Notes: a model not told the origin generated them from the sequence alone. Positions 1-8,893 are shown, numbered from the stretch's first letter. The stretch: DNA of 41,400 nucleotides from an uncultured Candidatus Melainabacteria bacterium (GCA_934693215.1 CAKUVB010000002.1:1-41400); one strand, 5' to 3'. A program made the numbers and translations.

Positions 1-314
1 CGTTGTGTGCCGTCAAACGCAACAATATCTGCACCAGCTTGAATTAAATCAACAACATCTTTAAGTGTTGGTGTTATATAAACTACTTCTTTCCAGTTTT
101 TAGGTATAACTTCCGGTTTTGTTAGTCCAATTACAGGGACATCAGAAAGAGATTTTGCAAGTTTAACATCTCTTACTCCTGCTACTCTTAAACCTTGAGC
201 ACCACCATTAAGTACAGATTTCATCATAGCTGCCATACATTCTTCTTTATAAAGAGGTTCACTTGGCATCGCCTGACAAGAAACTATTACTTTGTTTTTT
301 AATCGTTTAATCAT
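1..314 (-). CDS. nanE: N-acetylmannosamine-6-phosphate 2-epimerase, 5' part only
   Basis: The gene runs off the left edge; about 104 N-terminal residues are present. NanE converts N-acetylmannosamine-6-phosphate to N-acetylglucosamine-6-phosphate in cytoplasmic sialic-acid and ManNAc catabolism. Seen: the family opening MIKRLKNKVIVSCQAMP, then GGAQGLRVAG, PVIGLTKPE and ADIVAFDGT, the expected TIM-barrel order. The ATG at 314 has no convincing Shine-Dalgarno, but a TACAAT hexamer ends six bases before it, so a leaderless start is possible. Family assignment is firm. Whether the organism degrades sialic acid cannot be seen here, because no nanA or nanK lies in the window. Confidence 0.93.
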   Translation of the reverse strand, partial: MIKRLKNKVIVSCQAMPSEPLYKEECMAAMMKSVLNGGAQGLRVAGVRDVKLAKSLSDVPVIGLTKPEVIPKNWKEVVYITPTLKDVVDLIQAGADIVAFDGTQ

Positions 315-350
315 ATCTCAATTGTACATGAAAAAAAGGTTTCATGCCAT
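315..350 (-). promoter_or_regulatory. Candidate leaderless promoter of nanE
   Basis: Read on the minus strand, ATGGCA (plus 345-350) is followed after 18 bases by TACAAT (plus 321-326) and after 6 more bases by the nanE ATG. No purine-rich ribosome binding site fits between them. Spacing puts the transcript start at or next to the A of the ATG. The -35 matches TTGACA at only four of six positions. Confidence 0.4.
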
Positions 351-492
351 TTTATTACAAAAAATTAAAGAAAAATAAAAGCTTTTATTTTGGGCAAATA
401 AATAAAAAATTTAATCTTTTTTGACAAATATATAAAATTATTATCAAAAATCAAGCAATATAAACAGTTTTTTTGTTTATCTTATTAGTTTA

Positions 493-963
493 TTATAAAC
501 GAGCTAATAAATATTGGTGCATATAATATGCGTAAACTGCACCTAAAACTGCTCCCCAAAATACTTGAATTGGAGTATGTCCTAAAAGTTCTTTTAATTT
601 ACCACCAATTGCTTGGATTTCGTGTTTATAAAAATCATCTAATATTCTATTTAAACAAGCTGCTTGACGTCCTGCTGCTCGTCTAAGACCGGCTGCATCG
701 TACATAACTACAAGAGCTTGACCCATTGCAATTGCAAATTCAACAGAATCAAAACCTCTCAATAATCCAACTGTAGTCGATAAACCAACAACACAAGCTG
801 AATGTGCACTTGGCATACCTCCTGTTGTTGTAAACAGTCTAAAATCAACTTTTTTGTCCATTAATAAATGAAGTAAAAATTTTATAATTTGAGCAATGAC
901 AGGCACTGTCAAACTAATAAATAAAACTTCGTATCCTGTATTAACCCAATTTTCGATACTCAT
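493..963 (-). CDS. Divergent PAP2-family (DUF212/YuiD-like) membrane protein
   Basis: A 156-residue integral membrane protein of the DUF212 'divergent PAP2' family, related to acid phosphatases and vanadium haloperoxidases. Seen: an N-terminal membrane segment (about residues 11-34), the phosphatase-like signature GGMPSAHSA with its Ser-His pair (about 48-56), a middle hydrophobic stretch, the arginine-rich DAAGLRRAAGRQA, and a C-terminal membrane segment with HTPIQV before it. The family's substrate is not established; release of phosphate from a lipid pyrophosphate is plausible. It starts 10 bases after ispA, with GAGGGG as ribosome binding site, so it is probably the last gene of the envelope operon. 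That position beside a polyprenyl synthase is the only hint of an isoprenoid-phosphate role. Confidence 0.85.
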   Translation of the reverse strand: MSIENWVNTGYEVLFISLTVPVIAQIIKFLLHLLMDKKVDFRLFTTTGGMPSAHSACVVGLSTTVGLLRGFDSVEFAIAMGQALVVMYDAAGLRRAAGRQAACLNRILDDFYKHEIQAIGGKLKELLGHTPIQVFWGAVLGAVYAYYMHQYLLARL

Positions 964-973
964 TAAGACCCCT

Positions 974-1834
974 CTACTTTGTGATTTTAGATTTCATATT
1001 ATCAACAATATTTCTGAATACTTCAGAATTGTACTTGTCGATTATATCATAAACTTCTACAAAAAGCGAGTTAAGTTTTTTCTCTGCTTCTTCTAAACCG
1101 TATAAAGAAACATAAGTAAGTTTGTCAGAAGCTTTGTCTTTACCTACTGTTTTGCCTAATTCTTCAAAAGTAGAAATTTCATCTAAAATATCATCATATA
1201 TTTGGAATGCTAAACCAAATTTGTTCGCAAAATCATTCATTTCATCAAGAGCTTTTTCATCAGCTCCAGCTATAATTGCACCGGCTTTCAAAGCTAATCT
1301 GAACAAATCTGCAGTTTTGTGTGTGTGAATATATTCTAATGTTTTTGCATCTTTAATTTTTGCTTTTTCGTTCTCAATATCGGCAACTTGTCCTGCAATG
1401 ATTCCATAAACTCCAGCAGCTTTCATGTATTCATTCAAAACTTTCAAAACTCTTTCTGCCGGAATATTTTTGGAGTTTTCAATAATTACCTGAGGTCCAT
1501 AAGATAATAAAGCATCTCCAGCTAATGTTGCAATAGCTTCTCCAAAAACTTTGTGGTTAGAAGGTTTGCCACGTCTAAAATCATCATTATCCATACAAGG
1601 TAAATCGTCATGTATAAGACTTTGTGCGTGTAGCATCTCAATAGCACACGCTGTTGGCATTGCATCTTCTATATTCCCACCAAATATTCTACAAGCCTCA
1701 AGACACATCACAGGTCTTAAACGTTTTCCCGGAAGTGTTGTTGTATATTTCATTGATTTGAAAATATCTTCCGGATATTCAATTTTCATGTATTTATCTA
1801 ATGCTGTATTTATTTTTTCAATTAATTTTTCCAT
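974..1834 (-). CDS. ispA: Short-chain polyprenyl diphosphate synthase (farnesyl/geranylgeranyl type)
   Basis: This 286-residue enzyme condenses isopentenyl diphosphate with allylic diphosphates to give farnesyl or geranylgeranyl diphosphate, feeding undecaprenyl phosphate and quinone tails. Both aspartate-rich Mg-binding motifs are intact: DDLPCMDNDDFRRGKP from residue 76 and DDILD at 214-218. GKRLRP (36-41) and NHKVFGE (93-99) complete the isoprenoid-synthase signature. The first motif has the two-residue insertion of bacterial type II enzymes and reads like cyanobacterial CrtE, so the product may be C20 instead of C15. The start has AAAGGAC upstream. It lies between rsgA and the PAP2-like gene on the same strand. 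Confidence 0.93.
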   Translation of the reverse strand: MEKLIEKINTALDKYMKIEYPEDIFKSMKYTTTLPGKRLRPVMCLEACRIFGGNIEDAMPTACAIEMLHAQSLIHDDLPCMDNDDFRRGKPSNHKVFGEAIATLAGDALLSYGPQVIIENSKNIPAERVLKVLNEYMKAAGVYGIIAGQVADIENEKAKIKDAKTLEYIHTHKTADLFRLALKAGAIIAGADEKALDEMNDFANKFGLAFQIYDDILDEISTFEELGKTVGKDKASDKLTYVSLYGLEEAEKKLNSLFVEVYDIIDKYNSEVFRNIVDNMKSKITK

Positions 1835-1869
1835 TTTTTATGTCCTTTATTTTATTAAATTTAAATTAA

Positions 1870-2853
1870 TTACGCATCATCTTCTTCTATATTAATTTGT
1901 TGTTTCAATGTTCGTCTAGAACCCTGACGTTTATGTGCACTTATTTTTACTGCAGTTTTATTATTGTTTTGTTTTTCAAAGGTTTCTTTTTTCTTACCTT
2001 CATATTTGATACGTTCTTTATACTCTTTTGCCTCTTTAACAAATTCAACATAACTTTCGTATCTAGATTCTGAAACATGTTCTTTCACAGCACAGTCAAT
2101 TTCATTTATATGTAAGCAGTTTTGGAATTTGCACCCACCTAAATGTGGTTTCATTTCTCTAAAAAGTTTTCCAACTTCCCAAGGTAAAAGAAAATCAAAC
2201 TTTAAATTACTGAATCCGGGTGTATCTATAATACGTGTGTTTTCAGAGATTGTCATAATCTCACAATGGCGAGTCGTATGAGTACCTCGTCCTGTTTTTT
2301 CACTTATATTTTTTGTTCTTAAATGAAAATCAGGGTTTAAAGCATTCAAAAGACTAGATTTTCCAACACCTGATGAGCCACAAAGTACGGAAGTTTTGCC
2401 TTCCATTATTTCTTTAAAATCCTCTATTCCTAATTTTTCTAGTGCAGAGGTAAAAATAATATCGTACCCCATTGGTTCATAGATAGAAAAAACTTTATCT
2501 ATAATTTCTTCGTTTGTACTTAAATCGTTTTTATTAAAACAAAGTTTTATATCAATTCCACAATATTCACCAAAAGCGATGTATCTATCTAATTGATGTA
2601 AATCCAAATGAGGTTCTTCAATCGCTGAGACAATAACTATTTGGTCAATATTTGCAACTGTTGGGCGAGGAATAAAATTTTTACGTGGCAAAGATTTGAT
2701 AATATACCCGTTTTCAAACTCGACATAATCACCAACACAGATTTTTTTTTGTTGTTTTTTCAAAACATCACGAAGTTTTAGTTCAAACTGGTTTTCGCTT
2801 GATACAACATAATAAAAATCTGAATGTATTTTTATGATTTGTCCGTTTTGCAT
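1870..2853 (-). CDS. rsgA: Ribosome small-subunit biogenesis GTPase RsgA
   Basis: RsgA is a circularly permuted GTPase that checks late 30S maturation. Seen in order: N-terminal OB fold; the G4 motif as NKND, which precedes G1 as expected for the permutation; P-loop GSSGVGKSSLLN; G3 as DTPGFSNL; then a zinc-knuckle with Cys-x4-Cys, His and Cys (CKFQNCLHINEIDC); and a lysine-rich tail. I chose the ATG at 2853, seven bases after the murG stop. A TTG at 2871 would add six residues and overlap murG by 11 bases; neither start has well-spaced ribosome binding sequence, which fits translational coupling. Sitting directly after murG in a cell-wall cluster is unusual for this gene. Confidence 0.94.
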   Translation of the reverse strand: MQNGQIIKIHSDFYYVVSSENQFELKLRDVLKKQQKKICVGDYVEFENGYIIKSLPRKNFIPRPTVANIDQIVIVSAIEEPHLDLHQLDRYIAFGEYCGIDIKLCFNKNDLSTNEEIIDKVFSIYEPMGYDIIFTSALEKLGIEDFKEIMEGKTSVLCGSSGVGKSSLLNALNPDFHLRTKNISEKTGRGTHTTRHCEIMTISENTRIIDTPGFSNLKFDFLLPWEVGKLFREMKPHLGGCKFQNCLHINEIDCAVKEHVSESRYESYVEFVKEAKEYKERIKYEGKKKETFEKQNNNKTAVKISAHKRQGSRRTLKQQINIEEDDA

Positions 2854-2860
2854 ATTTAAA

Positions 2861-3988
2861 CTATTTTGCAACCTCTACAAATTGTTGCACAATATGTTGC
2901 AGTGCATCGAATTGTGCAAGTTTAGATGCATTTGTTTTCAAACGAGTTTGAAGCTCCTCGTCCTCTAAAAGATTATTAACAATTGCTAACAACGTATTTG
3001 GATTTGTTTCGGAATCTTCTAAATAAACGCAAGCACCTTTTTCTTCTACAAATTTAGCATTACGTCTTTGATGGTCTGATGCAGCATGTGGATATGGTAT
3101 TAAAACAGGTGCAACATCAGATGCAAAAATTTCTGATAAACTCAAAGAACCTGCACGAGAGATTACAATATCTGCTGCTTTTAATACTGTAACCATATCA
3201 TCAAAATATGGTCTGATAATTAAGTTTTTATCTCTATGGTTATTTGGATAAATCTTTTCAAGACGTTCCATTACAGATTGATAATTCTTTTTTCCTGTTT
3301 GGAAAATTATTTGTAAATTATTAACCGTAGATAATTCTTTTATTATTTCAACAAACGCATCATCAATTGATTTTGCACCTTGTGAGCCACCCATAACAAG
3401 AAGTACAGGACGTTTATAATCAAGGGTAAGTCCGGCTCTTGCAAGTCCCTTATTTAAAGTTTTGAAACGTGGTCTTAGGGGATTTCCATTTACGTGACAA
3501 TTTTTATTTTTAATAAAATCTTGTGCTTTATCAAAAGCTAATGATACTGCAGATGCGTAAGGTGCAAGTTTTCTTGTAACAAGCCCTGGTTGAGCATCAC
3601 AATCATGCATCATAAACGGAGTTTTTCCTTCCAAAATAGATGCTATCATAATAGGAGCTGAAACATATCCACCTGTTCCAAAAATAGCTTTTGGCTTGTA
3701 TTTATACAAATAAAACAAGGATTGCATAACGGCAATACCTAGTTTGAATGCCCACCATATAAATCTAAAACCTATTTTTCTAGGCATACCTTTTACATAA
3801 ACAGGTAAAAATTTATATCCTTTTTGTTGAACAATAGAATATTCAAGATTGTTGGGATTTCCTACATAAAAGATTTCAACATCATCACCTAATTCGGCTA
3901 GTACGTCTGCTACTGCCATTGCCGGATAAATGTGTCCTCCTGTTCCTCCTCCTGTTATAAAATATTTTCTGCTATTAATATTCGACAT
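2861..3988 (-). CDS. murG: UDP-GlcNAc:undecaprenyl-PP-MurNAc-pentapeptide GlcNAc transferase
   Basis: MurG adds GlcNAc to lipid I on the inner membrane face, completing lipid II. The 375-residue protein has the family length. Seen: the first glycine loop GGGTGGHIYPA near residue 13, the second-domain loop MGGSQGAKSID near 199, the RAGSLSLSEI acceptor/donor loop, and PYPHAASDHQ with the conserved HQxxNA run following (HQRRNAKFVEE). The start overlaps the 3' end of ftsW by 14 bases, consistent with coupled translation in the murF-mraY-murD-ftsW-murG order typical of dcw clusters. Confidence 0.97.
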   Translation of the reverse strand: MSNINSRKYFITGGGTGGHIYPAMAVADVLAELGDDVEIFYVGNPNNLEYSIVQQKGYKFLPVYVKGMPRKIGFRFIWWAFKLGIAVMQSLFYLYKYKPKAIFGTGGYVSAPIMIASILEGKTPFMMHDCDAQPGLVTRKLAPYASAVSLAFDKAQDFIKNKNCHVNGNPLRPRFKTLNKGLARAGLTLDYKRPVLLVMGGSQGAKSIDDAFVEIIKELSTVNNLQIIFQTGKKNYQSVMERLEKIYPNNHRDKNLIIRPYFDDMVTVLKAADIVISRAGSLSLSEIFASDVAPVLIPYPHAASDHQRRNAKFVEEKGACVYLEDSETNPNTLLAIVNNLLEDEELQTRLKTNASKLAQFDALQHIVQQFVEVAK

Positions 3989-5147
3989 TTTGTTGTACCC
4001 TTATTTTTTTTACTCTTTTTTTAGAAATGTTTAATAATATACCAATCATCCATAAAGAAACCATTACGGAAGAACCACCGTAACTGATGAATGGCATAGG
4101 AACACCTGTTGCAGGAAGGAATGAGCTTGCAACAGACATATTTAAAAATGCTTGAAAACAGATTGAAAAAGTTAAACCTACTGCCAATAATTTTCCATAC
4201 ATATCAGGACAACGAGAGGCAATTACAAATCCTCGTTGTAACAATGTCCAGAATAGTATTAAAACAAGTACACAACCAACAAATCCTAATTCTTCGCCTA
4301 CAACTGCAAAAATAAAGTCAGTATGTGCTTCCGGTAACCAAGCTAATTTTTGTTTTGATGCACCAAATCCGACACCATAAAGTCCTCCTGATGCAAACGC
4401 AACAAGTGATTGAATAATGTTATAACCAGCACCCAATGGGTCACTTTCCGGGTGTAACCAAGTTGTTATTCTTGAAGATTGATATCCCTTCAAACCATGT
4501 AATAACAATACCGGTACAACAGTTGCTGCCATCATTCCGATAAGTTTTATAGAACCACTAGAGCATAAATATAGAATAACAGATGTCATACCTAACAAAA
4601 TAACCATACTCAAGTTTGGTTGAACAAAAATCAATCCTACCATAATTAGAATAGGGAAAAATGCAGTTGTCCACTTGTTAGGGTCTGTTATGTTTGCATC
4701 TTTATGAAAAACTTTTGCAAGAAGCATAACAACGGCTGGTTTTGCAAACTCTGATGGTTGCAAGCTCAATGGTCCAAGACTAATCCATCTTTGAGCACCA
4801 TTTACAATGTCACCAAACAAATGTACTGCAACAAGTAAAAGGATAACAATAGTTGCATACATATTAGTAACATTTACAAGTTTTCTATAATCATAATTAC
4901 TTAAAAATCTTAAACCTAAATATCCGACAATAACACCAAAAATCTGTTGGAGTGCAAATTTTGCAGGATTTACTCCCATATCAACACATTTTGGAGCACT
5001 TGCAGAAAAAATTACCATTACCCCAATAACTACTAGGAATAATACTACCACCATCAAAGCTTTGTCAGGTGGTGTAATGATGATATTTTGTTGAGTTGTA
5101 CTCCCTTCGGTCTGAACTCGTCTTTTATTATTTCTTTGATAATACAT
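3975..5147 (-). CDS. ftsW: Cell-division lipid II polymerase FtsW (SEDS family)
   Basis: FtsW is a multi-pass SEDS glycosyltransferase that polymerises lipid II at the division septum. Seen: about ten hydrophobic segments, the family stretch GPLSLQPSEFAK, the periplasmic-loop motif PEAHTDFIFAVVGEELGF, and the C-terminal GVPMPFISYGGSS. I chose the ATG at 5147, with AGAGGA about 14-16 bases upstream; it overlaps murD by 20 bases. In-frame starts at 5177 and 5225 are possible but add residues outside the family's core. RodA is the main alternative, but position between murD and murG in the dcw order argues for FtsW. Confidence 0.94.
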   Translation of the reverse strand: MYYQRNNKRRVQTEGSTTQQNIIITPPDKALMVVVLFLVVIGVMVIFSASAPKCVDMGVNPAKFALQQIFGVIVGYLGLRFLSNYDYRKLVNVTNMYATIVILLLVAVHLFGDIVNGAQRWISLGPLSLQPSEFAKPAVVMLLAKVFHKDANITDPNKWTTAFFPILIMVGLIFVQPNLSMVILLGMTSVILYLCSSGSIKLIGMMAATVVPVLLLHGLKGYQSSRITTWLHPESDPLGAGYNIIQSLVAFASGGLYGVGFGASKQKLAWLPEAHTDFIFAVVGEELGFVGCVLVLILFWTLLQRGFVIASRCPDMYGKLLAVGLTFSICFQAFLNMSVASSFLPATGVPMPFISYGGSSVMVSLWMIGILLNISKKRVKKIRVQQNVEY

Positions 5148-6474
5148 AATTTTTAAATACCGTTCCTCTTTCTTCATATCCCTTGAACATATCAAAACTT
5201 GCACATGCCGGAGATAAAAGAACATTATTAGGTTTTAGTTCAATAGCTTTATCTATAGCTGATTCCATAGTGTCTGCCTTTAATATATTATCAAAGCCTG
5301 ATTTTTTCAATGCTTCTTCAAATCTTTCAGTAGCCTCACCAATCAAAATGACTGTTTTGATATGTTGTTTTACGCTTTCGCAAAACTCATCAAGAGTTGT
5401 AAGTTTATCACGACCTCCCGCTATTAATGTTACATCTGTATTATTAAAGGAATTAATCGCAACAATAGATGCTTCAGGATTAGTCGCTTTTGAATCGTTA
5501 TAAAAAGTTATTCCGTTATACTCTCTTACTTTTTCAAGTCTGTGTTCGGGAACAACAAAATCTTTTATTCTTTCTTGAATATGTTCGTTTGATATGCCAA
5601 TAATTTTTGCCATAATTACACAACACATTATATTTTGATAATTGTGATGTCCAATTAATGGGCAGTCGGCAAGTTTAATAATAAATTCTTCTTTGCCGTT
5701 TCTTTTATAAAAAATAGATTCGTCTTTGATATAACAACAATTGTCTTCAACTTCTTTGTCAAAAAGAAAAACTGTTCCACCAACTGTTTTTGAGAATTCT
5801 AAAAGTTTTTCATCTGCACCATTTAAAACTGCAAAGGCTGATGCAGTAGGATTCCTAAACAGTTTTGCCTTAGCATCAAAATAGTTTTCTAACGTTCCAT
5901 GCCATGTTATATGGTCAGGTGTAAAGTTTGTCCAACAAGCAATTTGAGCCTTAAACGCATTAGTATGCTCCATTTGGAAAGAACTTAGTTCACATACAAA
6001 ATAATCAACATCATTATCTAATAAAGATGTTGGAGGAACTCCAATATTACCACATTCAGGTGCTTTGTATTCTGATGAGAGAATATGAGAAGTAAGAGCT
6101 GTAACAGTTGTTTTGCCGTTTGTACCGGTTATTCCGATAAATGGACGACCTGTTTCTTTGTACGCAAGTTCGATTTCTGAAATTATTTGTATATTTTTTT
6201 CTTGAACTTTTTTGTATAATTCAGACTCTTTTGGGACACTAGGACTGACGATTGCCATATAAGAATCGTTTAAAAATTCGTCAGAATTACCGCCAAACTC
6301 GATTTTTATACCCAAACCTTCAAGTTCTTGAATATCTTTTAAATCTTCTTCTTTTTGTTCTCTATTTTCGGTTATAAAAACATCTGCACCATGGCGAGCA
6401 AGATATTTTGCAGCAGATTTTCCACTCATAGAAAATCCCATTATTAAAACTTTTTTATCGTGCCAATTAATCAT
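5128..6474 (-). CDS. murD: UDP-N-acetylmuramoylalanine--D-glutamate ligase
   Basis: MurD adds D-glutamate to UDP-MurNAc-L-alanine in the cytoplasm, using ATP. The 448 residues match the family. Seen: a Rossmann-like N-terminal domain (VLIMGFSMSGKSAAKYL), the Mur-ligase P-loop GITGTNGKTT near residue 114, NFTPDHITWHGT with the acidic and histidine ligands, the hinge sequence PEHRLEKV, YNDSKATNPEA and AGGRDK. Its start overlaps the mraY stop by one base (TAATG), a classic coupled junction. Confidence 0.97.
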   Translation of the reverse strand: MINWHDKKVLIMGFSMSGKSAAKYLARHGADVFITENREQKEEDLKDIQELEGLGIKIEFGGNSDEFLNDSYMAIVSPSVPKESELYKKVQEKNIQIISEIELAYKETGRPFIGITGTNGKTTVTALTSHILSSEYKAPECGNIGVPPTSLLDNDVDYFVCELSSFQMEHTNAFKAQIACWTNFTPDHITWHGTLENYFDAKAKLFRNPTASAFAVLNGADEKLLEFSKTVGGTVFLFDKEVEDNCCYIKDESIFYKRNGKEEFIIKLADCPLIGHHNYQNIMCCVIMAKIIGISNEHIQERIKDFVVPEHRLEKVREYNGITFYNDSKATNPEASIVAINSFNNTDVTLIAGGRDKLTTLDEFCESVKQHIKTVILIGEATERFEEALKKSGFDNILKADTMESAIDKAIELKPNNVLLSPACASFDMFKGYEERGTVFKNYVLSKK

Positions 6475-7457
6475 TATAAAACTCCTATGTGGAATAATTC
6501 AAATAAAAGAACTGCAAGAGCAGAAAATATACAAGATGCTATTGCAAATCCTTTAACGATTTGACGTTCTGTAAATCCACATAATTCAAAATGATGATGA
6601 ATTGGTGACATTTTAAAAACTCTTTTGCCTGTTAATTTGAAACTTGTAACCTGTATCATTACAGATAAACATTCAACAACAAAAACTCCGGCTAATATTA
6701 TTAAATAAAGTTCAAACTTACCCATTATAGCAAGAGTACCCAGTAAGCCACCAATGGCAAGAGAACCTGTATCACCCATAAATACTTGTGCTTTAGGTTT
6801 GTTATATTTCAAGAATCCAAGTAAAGCACCAGCCATCGCAGCTGAAATAATAGCAATATAATCATAATGTGAGAAAAGTGCGATAGCAGAGCAAGCTACA
6901 AAAGCAGGAACACCTGTTGATGCAGCTAATCCGTCTAACCCGTCAGTAAGGTTATAAGCATTTGAAGCTCCTGTAATTGCAATAACTGCAAGGATAGGAT
7001 ACCACCAGCCTAAATCTATTACATAGTTCCCTATAGAAAGTTGTGTTCCAAAAGAACCATACATTTGGATTGCATAAAATATTGGCAACAAAGCAATTAT
7101 GATTTGACGCAAGAATTTACCACGAGCAGAAAGTCCTTTGTTTTCGTGTCCTTTGATTTTTAGAAAATCATCTTGAAATCCTGCAAGAGCATAGAATAAA
7201 AATGTAATTAATATAATCCATGCAGAATCAGTAAATTTTTCAGCCATAAAAAGAGTTGTTACTGATGCTAAAAGTGCCGCTATGATAATAAATACACCAC
7301 CGGTTGTTGGAGTTCCGGCTTTTTGGTTATGTGATTCCGGAGCTTCTTCTCTGATATATTGACCAATCATTCTTTTTTTCAAAAAGTCAATATAAGGGAT
7401 TCCAAACAGTAGGCATAAAATGAGTCCTAATAAAAAGGACACTGATGTCATTATCAT
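6474..7457 (-). CDS. mraY: Phospho-MurNAc-pentapeptide transferase MraY
   Basis: MraY transfers phospho-MurNAc-pentapeptide to undecaprenyl phosphate, giving lipid I. It is a polytopic membrane enzyme of 327 residues, the usual length. Diagnostic sequences: KAGTPTTGGV near the N-terminus, DDFLKIKGHENKGLSARGK carrying the catalytic aspartate pair, NAYNLTDGLDGLA, the GDTGSLA motif (MGDTGSLAIGG) and the C-terminal SPIHHHFELCG. Start and the murF stop overlap as ATGA. A second in-frame ATG lies two codons later. Confidence 0.97.
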   Translation of the reverse strand: MIMTSVSFLLGLILCLLFGIPYIDFLKKRMIGQYIREEAPESHNQKAGTPTTGGVFIIIAALLASVTTLFMAEKFTDSAWIILITFLFYALAGFQDDFLKIKGHENKGLSARGKFLRQIIIALLPIFYAIQMYGSFGTQLSIGNYVIDLGWWYPILAVIAITGASNAYNLTDGLDGLAASTGVPAFVACSAIALFSHYDYIAIISAAMAGALLGFLKYNKPKAQVFMGDTGSLAIGGLLGTLAIMGKFELYLIILAGVFVVECLSVMIQVTSFKLTGKRVFKMSPIHHHFELCGFTERQIVKGFAIASCIFSALAVLLFELFHIGVL

Positions 7458-8734
7458 TTAATATTCTCCTTTATGTAATTAATAATTTCTTCAAACTTCA
7501 TAGAACGAGAAGCTTTAAAGAAAATAGTCTTGCTATCTTTTATATTTTCTATTATATACTGTCCAACTTGAATATTGGTTTGGAAATTATTTGTTGAATC
7601 AATCTCTCTTGCTAATTCTCCAACAGTAATAATAATATTATTCAAAGTTTTATTTTCTTGAATAAATTTACCAACTTCTCTATGATAGATTTTTTCGTTC
7701 TCTCCAAGTTCACCCATATCTCCTAGAACGATAACAGAGTCGGGATATAGTTCAAATATTGTTTTTAACGCAGCCTTCATAGATTCAGGATTAGCATTAT
7801 AACTATCGTTTATGATATCAAATCTACCAACTTTTTCAGATTCCCAGCGTTTTTCAATTGGTTTGTAAGTATTTAAACCTTGAGCAATTTTTTCTTCTGA
7901 AATACCTAATATCAAACCTGTATTTATTGCTGAAAGAGAATTTTCGATATTATAATCGCCCTCAATATTTAATTTGTAATTATGGTTTTTGTATTCAAAT
8001 TCTGAATGCCCAATTTTGCGTGACAAAACTTTTGTATCGTCTATTGAATAGAATATTTTTTTACCACCAAAATTAAGATGTTGTTTAATCAACTCATCAT
8101 TATGTCCGATAAACACACCGTCAGGGTTTTGATATTTTGTAACTTCGCATTTGGCTATTGCAATATTTTCTCGAGAGCCAAGACGTCCTATATGAGCCGT
8201 TCCAACATTACAAATAATTGTAATATCAGGAAGTGCGTATTTAGAAATAAGTTCTATTTCACCTAACCCTCTCATGCCGGCTTCTAATATAAGCACCTCT
8301 GTATCGTCAGGCATTTCAAATATTGTTTGACAGAACCCGATTTCATTATTGTGGTTTAGAGGGGTTTTAAAGGTTTTGTATTGTTGAGAAACAACAGAAT
8401 ATACAAGTTCTTTCGTAGTCGTTTTACCAGAACTTCCTGTAATCAAAACGACTTTTGGATTAATTTTTTGACGTCTGAAACGTGCGAGTTCTAGATAAGC
8501 GATTTTTGTATCAGGAACTTTTATTCCAACAGCATTAGGAATATTTGTTTCACCTGTTGTTAAATATCCAATAGCACCTTTATCTACGGCTTGTTGGATA
8601 AATTTTTCTCCATCAAAATTTGCACCCTTTAAAGGGATATAAAAATCACCCTGTTCAATTGTACGTGTATCTGTAGATATCTTTTTAAACTCAATATTTT
8701 GGGGAATATCAACCCCTAGCCCTTCTATTCTCAT
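7454..8734 (-). CDS. murF: UDP-N-acetylmuramoyl-tripeptide--D-alanyl-D-alanine ligase
   Basis: MurF attaches D-Ala-D-Ala to the UDP-MurNAc tripeptide, the last cytoplasmic step before MraY. Seen: N-terminal uridine-binding segment (STDTRTIEQGDFYIPLKG), P-loop ITGSSGKTTTKE near residue 96, TPLNHNNEIGFCQT, EAGMRGLGEI, NVGTAHIGRLGS and YNANPESMKAAL. It is the first gene of the minus-strand envelope block. Its ATG has no ribosome binding site; a TAAAAT hexamer ends six bases before it, so the mRNA may be leaderless. Confidence 0.96.
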   Translation of the reverse strand: MRIEGLGVDIPQNIEFKKISTDTRTIEQGDFYIPLKGANFDGEKFIQQAVDKGAIGYLTTGETNIPNAVGIKVPDTKIAYLELARFRRQKINPKVVLITGSSGKTTTKELVYSVVSQQYKTFKTPLNHNNEIGFCQTIFEMPDDTEVLILEAGMRGLGEIELISKYALPDITIICNVGTAHIGRLGSRENIAIAKCEVTKYQNPDGVFIGHNDELIKQHLNFGGKKIFYSIDDTKVLSRKIGHSEFEYKNHNYKLNIEGDYNIENSLSAINTGLILGISEEKIAQGLNTYKPIEKRWESEKVGRFDIINDSYNANPESMKAALKTIFELYPDSVIVLGDMGELGENEKIYHREVGKFIQENKTLNNIIITVGELAREIDSTNNFQTNIQVGQYIIENIKDSKTIFFKASRSMKFEEIINYIKENIK

Positions 8735-8769
8735 AGAACAATTTTACACCAAATCAAAAAATTAGGGAA
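8735..8769 (-). promoter_or_regulatory. Candidate leaderless promoter of the murF-led envelope operon
   Basis: On the minus strand TAAAAT (plus 8741-8746) ends six bases before the murF ATG. A 17-base spacer leads back to TTCCCT (plus 8764-8769), a poor -35. No Shine-Dalgarno is present in the six intervening bases (tgttct). Confidence 0.35.
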
Positions 8770-8773
8770 TTAA

Positions 8774-8801
8774 TTTACAATTTATTTTTTATTCTTATAA
8801 A
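8774..8801 (+). promoter_or_regulatory. Promoter of ispH-rpsA
   Basis: TTTACA (8774-8779), 16-base spacer, TATAAA (8796-8801). The predicted transcript start near 8808 lies about 86 bases before the ispH start I favour and directly at an out-of-frame ATG (8809). It is back to back with the murF promoter. Confidence 0.6.
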
Positions 8802-8808
8802 AATCCCC

Positions 8809-8868
8809 ATGCTTGATTTCTGGGTATGTTTGGGTTTTAATACAATTACTGAGAAAAATTTTCTCTAG
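8809..8868 (+). CDS. Possible 19-residue leader peptide upstream of ispH
   Basis: An ATG seven bases after the -10 hexamer opens a 19-codon reading frame, MLDFWVCLGFNTITEKNFL, ending at a TAG (8866-8868), 25 bases before the ispH TTG. It overlaps a perfect 7-bp inverted repeat (GAGAAAA-A-TTTTCTC, 8851-8865). If this organism uses leaderless mRNAs, this frame would be translated. It could equally be chance: it is short and I have no conservation evidence. Confidence 0.25.
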   Translation: MLDFWVCLGFNTITEKNFL

Positions 8869-8893
8869 TCTTTTAGAAAGCAGATTCAAATTT

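Noticed and set aside
896..1096. Plus-strand frame over the PAP2-like and ispA genes
   Set aside because: Lies opposite two well-supported genes and has biased composition.
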